Below, piece after piece: positions 13,370 through 15,621 of a stretch of DNA of 15,621 nt (positions are counted from its first letter, which is position 1; each line of letters opens with the position of its first letter). The notes beneath the pieces are model-generated. The model did no database searches and was not told the DNA's origin. It saw only the letters and a program-made list of their open reading frames with translations. The DNA is from JAXDLW01 sp046262515 (lineage in GTDB: Bacteria; Chloroflexota; Dormibacteria; DASZGP01). A program made the translations under genes and the position numbers. The stretch lies in contig JBHEMP010000060.1 of NCBI GenBank assembly GCA_046262515.1, positions 1 through 15,621 on the forward strand. Direction: 5' to 3'.

Positions 13370-15621
13370 TTATCGGAAGTCGTGGGACCTGGTCTGGATG
13401 TCGGGACCTTCCATGGCGCGGACGCCGGTGGCACGGATGGAGATGACGTTGTCGACGTTCTGGACCACGCCGTCAAAGAGCAGCATCTGGTTGCGGTTGA
13501 CCACCGCCCGGTGGCGGGTGAAGAAATCGGGACGCAGGATGAGGTTGATGTGCCCCCACTCATCCTCGAGGGTGAAGAATCGAAACTGCTTGGCGGTGCC
13601 GGGTGCCTGGCGGGTGATGACCAGCCCACCGATGCGCACCGGGGTGTCATTGGGGGTCTTGTTCAGGCGCCGGCTGTCGATGCCGCCCGCGGCCGTCATC
13701 TGCTCCCGGTAATACGACACCAGGTGGCGGCCGGTGGTCAGTTCCAGCACGCGGTAGTCGCTGGCGCTGACCTCAAGCTCGGTCATCTCCGGGAGCGGCA
13801 GAGGCTCGGCTGAGGCGTTGACCAGGCGGGGATTGCCCGCGTCCTCGACGGCCTCACGAACCTGCCAGAGCAGCTGCCGCCGGGGCACACCCCAGGCGTC
13901 GAAGGCCCCCACCATGACCAGGTTGTCGATGGCCTCTGGTTTCAGGCGCGCCCCCGTGGGCAGACCCTCCGGCGCGGGCGAACACACGCGGTCGCAGAAG
14001 TCGCGCATGCCCTTAAACTCTCCCCTGGCGCGCTCGGCGGCGATGCGGTCGAGCCCGGTGTCACCGACCCCGCGGACGTAGTTGAAGCCAAGCCGGAACG
14101 CGTCCGTGCCCTCCGGGAGACAGCGCACGCTGCTGCCGTTGATATCGAGGGGCAGCACCCGCACGCCGTGGCGTTTGGCGTCCTCGACCAGCACCGAGGG
14201 GTGGTAGAAGCCCATCGGCTGGTTGTTGAGCAGGGCGCAGTAGTACTCGGCCGGGTGATGGTTCTTGAGCCAGATGGTCTCGTAGGTGGTGCGCGCGAAG
14301 GCCGCCGCGTGGGAGTTGTGGACCACGAATCCCTCGGCCACGAAGTTGTGATGGGGCTCAACGGTGAGGTCGAAGGTCTCCTCCTCCCCCGCCGGCTCGA
14401 TCGCCACCAGCTTTTCCCAGTAGATGTCAGACCCGCTCCACTGCATCGCCACCTCCACGCCGGGCGCGAGGTCGTCCAGCTGGCGATAGCCCTGGGGGGT
14501 GAGGAATGGATGGTTCCCGGTGGCGGTGATGGAACGCCCACCCTGGCCGCGCACCCGGTAGACGGGACGCACCCCGTTACGAAAGACCGCGGTGATCGCC
14601 GCCGCCTCAAGCCGCCCACCAACGTGGCTCAGCACCGCGCTCACCGGTGGTGCCAGCAGAGGCCCACCGCCCCAGGACTGGTCATAGGCATCCGCCAGCT
14701 CAACCAGGGTGGCGGTGCGCCCGCTGAGGGGGTCGCCGATGCGGGTGTCGCCACCGAGGCAGCGGCAGAAACCGAACTGGGCAAACCCGGAGATCGACTT
14801 GAAAAGCTCCTCGCCCACGGCGCGCTCCACCCCGGAATGGAGGCGGCAGGCGACCAGGAAATCGTCCCTGAGCGCGTCCATCTCGGACTGGTGGCGGTGG
14901 CGGTCCATGGCCCGGCGGAACCCGTCGGCCTGGGCGGGGGTGTAGCCACCCAACTCCATCGCGATCTGCAGGATCTGCTCCTGGAAGAGGATCACGCCCA
15001 GGGAGTCGCGCAGGATCGGCTCCAGCCTGGGATGGAGGTAGGTCACCGGCTCCCGCCCCTGGCGGCGGCGGATGTAGGGGTTCACGGCATTGCCCTGGAT
15101 CGGCCCCGGGCGGATGATCGCCACCTCCACCACGAGGTCGCTGAACTTGTCGGGTTTGGTTCGGGGCAGGGTGGCCATCTGGGCCCGGGATTCGATCTGG
15201 AAAACCCCCACGGTGTCCGCCTCCCCCGCCACCCGGTAGACCTCGGGGTCTTTCAGATCCAGCTGGTCTAAATCGGGACGGTGACCCGTCCCTTTTTCTA
15301 CCAACTGGATGCATTCTTCGACGACCGACAGCGTGCGCAGGCCGAGCATGTCCATCTTGATCAGGCCAAGGTCCTCGACGTCGTCCTTGTTGAACTGCAC
15401 CACCACCCGGCCGGGCATCGTGGCCCGCTCCACCGGCAGCATGTCCACCAGCGGCTCCCCGGTAACCAGCATCCCGCCGACATGGATGGAGAGGTGGCGA
15501 GGGAAGCCCTGGATGCGCCGGCAGACCTCGAAAAACTGCCGCCACTGCGGGCTGTCGGCCAGCGCGTCCTTCGGCACCGCCTGCTGCGAAAAGGCGCCGT
15601 CGAGTGCCTCCGCGGGCACAT
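13370..15621 (-). CDS. dnaE2: Error-prone DNA polymerase III alpha subunit DnaE2 (ImuC), 3' part, intein-containing
   Basis: The frame is open to the right edge, so the N-terminal PHP domain and the first two catalytic Asp residues are outside the window. The visible 749 codons begin within the palm. IKMDMLGLRTLS carries the third catalytic Asp (fragment residue 90), followed by VGVFQIESRAQMATLPRTKP, VEVAIIRPGPIQGNAVNPY and GVILFQEQILQIAMELGG. The FQIESRAQM pattern is that of DnaE2/ImuC rather than the main replicase; such enzymes do translesion and SOS mutagenic synthesis, usually with ImuA and ImuB, which are not seen here. A mini-intein splits GFAQFGFCR from SHAAAFARTTYETIWLK. The C-terminal part includes an OB-fold region (PVRIGGLVITRQ through NLILRPDFF) and ends HDFR. 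Removing the intein restores a continuous family sequence of 600 visible residues. Confidence 0.9.
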   Translation of the reverse strand, partial: VPAEALDGAFSQQAVPKDALADSPQWRQFFEVCRRIQGFPRHLSIHVGGMLVTGEPLVDMLPVERATMPGRVVVQFNKDDVEDLGLIKMDMLGLRTLSVVEECIQLVEKGTGHRPDLDQLDLKDPEVYRVAGEADTVGVFQIESRAQMATLPRTKPDKFSDLVVEVAIIRPGPIQGNAVNPYIRRRQGREPVTYLHPRLEPILRDSLGVILFQEQILQIAMELGGYTPAQADGFRRAMDRHRHQSEMDALRDDFLVACRLHSGVERAVGEELFKSISGFAQFGFCRCLGGDTRIGDPLSGRTATLVELADAYDQSWGGGPLLAPPVSAVLSHVGGRLEAAAITAVFRNGVRPVYRVRGQGGRSITATGNHPFLTPQGYRQLDDLAPGVEVAMQWSGSDIYWEKLVAIEPAGEEETFDLTVEPHHNFVAEGFVVHNSHAAAFARTTYETIWLKNHHPAEYYCALLNNQPMGFYHPSVLVEDAKRHGVRVLPLDINGSSVRCLPEGTDAFRLGFNYVRGVGDTGLDRIAAERARGEFKGMRDFCDRVCSPAPEGLPTGARLKPEAIDNLVMVGAFDAWGVPRRQLLWQVREAVEDAGNPRLVNASAEPLPLPEMTELEVSASDYRVLELTTGRHLVSYYREQMTAAGGIDSRRLNKTPNDTPVRIGGLVITRQAPGTAKQFRFFTLEDEWGHINLILRPDFFTRHRAVVNRNQMLLFDGVVQNVDNVISIRATGVRAMEGPDIQTRSHDFR
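14315..14761 (-). other. 149-residue mini-intein in DnaE2
   Basis: An in-frame insertion of exactly 149 codons between CR and SHAAAF of the polymerase. Block A begins with Cys1 (CLGGDTRI). Block B is RSITATGNHPFLT with the TxxH signature at Thr81 and His84. Block F is TFDLTVEPHHNFVAEG, and block G ends FVVHN with His148-Asn149, followed by Ser+1 of the extein. All residues needed for class 1 splicing are present. Only about 45 residues separate blocks B and F, leaving no room for a homing endonuclease, so it is a minimal intein that can splice but not move on its own. The site is four residues downstream of the position of the cyanobacterial split DnaE intein when the two motifs are aligned by eye. 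Confidence 0.95.

Noticed and set aside
14315..14761. Split intein or frameshift in the polymerase
   Set aside because: The intein and both flanking exteins are in one continuous frame with all splicing blocks present.

Overview
The window is a GC-rich, densely coding bacterial chromosome segment with many GTG starts, 1- to 4-base stop/start overlaps and little intergenic DNA. The mix of a DnaE2-type polymerase, a KimA-like potassium transporter, a KdpD-like sensor without a kinase, and promoter-like hexamers placed 5-7 bases before start codons fits a high-GC lineage such as Chloroflexota, Dormibacterota or Actinomycetota. Nothing in the sequence settles which. I see no rRNA, tRNA, CRISPR array, transposase or prophage gene.

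Layout. (1) 1-739, minus strand: a small two-helix membrane protein followed, with a GTGA overlap, by a membrane protein that is cut off at the left edge. (2) 740-945: an intergenic stretch with a strong two-way hairpin terminator. (3) 946-5917, minus strand: a tightly packed six-gene run, in transcription order a BNR-repeat lipoprotein, a 73-residue protein, a LarE-type sulfur transferase, a ThiF/MoeB-like E1 enzyme, an enoyl-CoA hydratase/isomerase family protein and glycerol kinase. (4) 5918-6043: a divergent promoter region with an imperfect inverted repeat. (5) 6044-12130, plus strand: a three-gene run made of a GT2-GtrA-GAF fusion, a KimA-like potassium transporter with a long acidic N-terminal extension, and a 761-residue protein built from two KdpD-type sensor halves with no histidine kinase; a hairpin follows. 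(6) 12213-13334, plus strand: a TPR-AAA ATPase with altered catalytic motifs. (7) 13370-15621, minus strand: the C-terminal part of a DnaE2-type error-prone DNA polymerase interrupted by a 149-residue mini-intein; its 5' end is outside the window.

How the genes may work together. The KimA-like transporter and the duplicated KdpD sensor are translationally coupled and look like a potassium-homeostasis module in which the sensor acts without a kinase. In the minus-strand operon, LarE and a ThiF/MoeB-like adenylating enzyme sit side by side behind a small protein that could be DsrH/TusB-like, which suggests a sulfur-transfer step; larA, larB and larC are absent from the window. Glycerol kinase and the crotonase-fold enzyme share that operon but have no obvious biochemical link to it.

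The most notable items are the DnaE2 mini-intein, the KimA/tandem-KdpD pair, the GT2-GtrA-GAF fusion, the recurring leaderless-type promoter layout, and the LarE/ThiF pairing.
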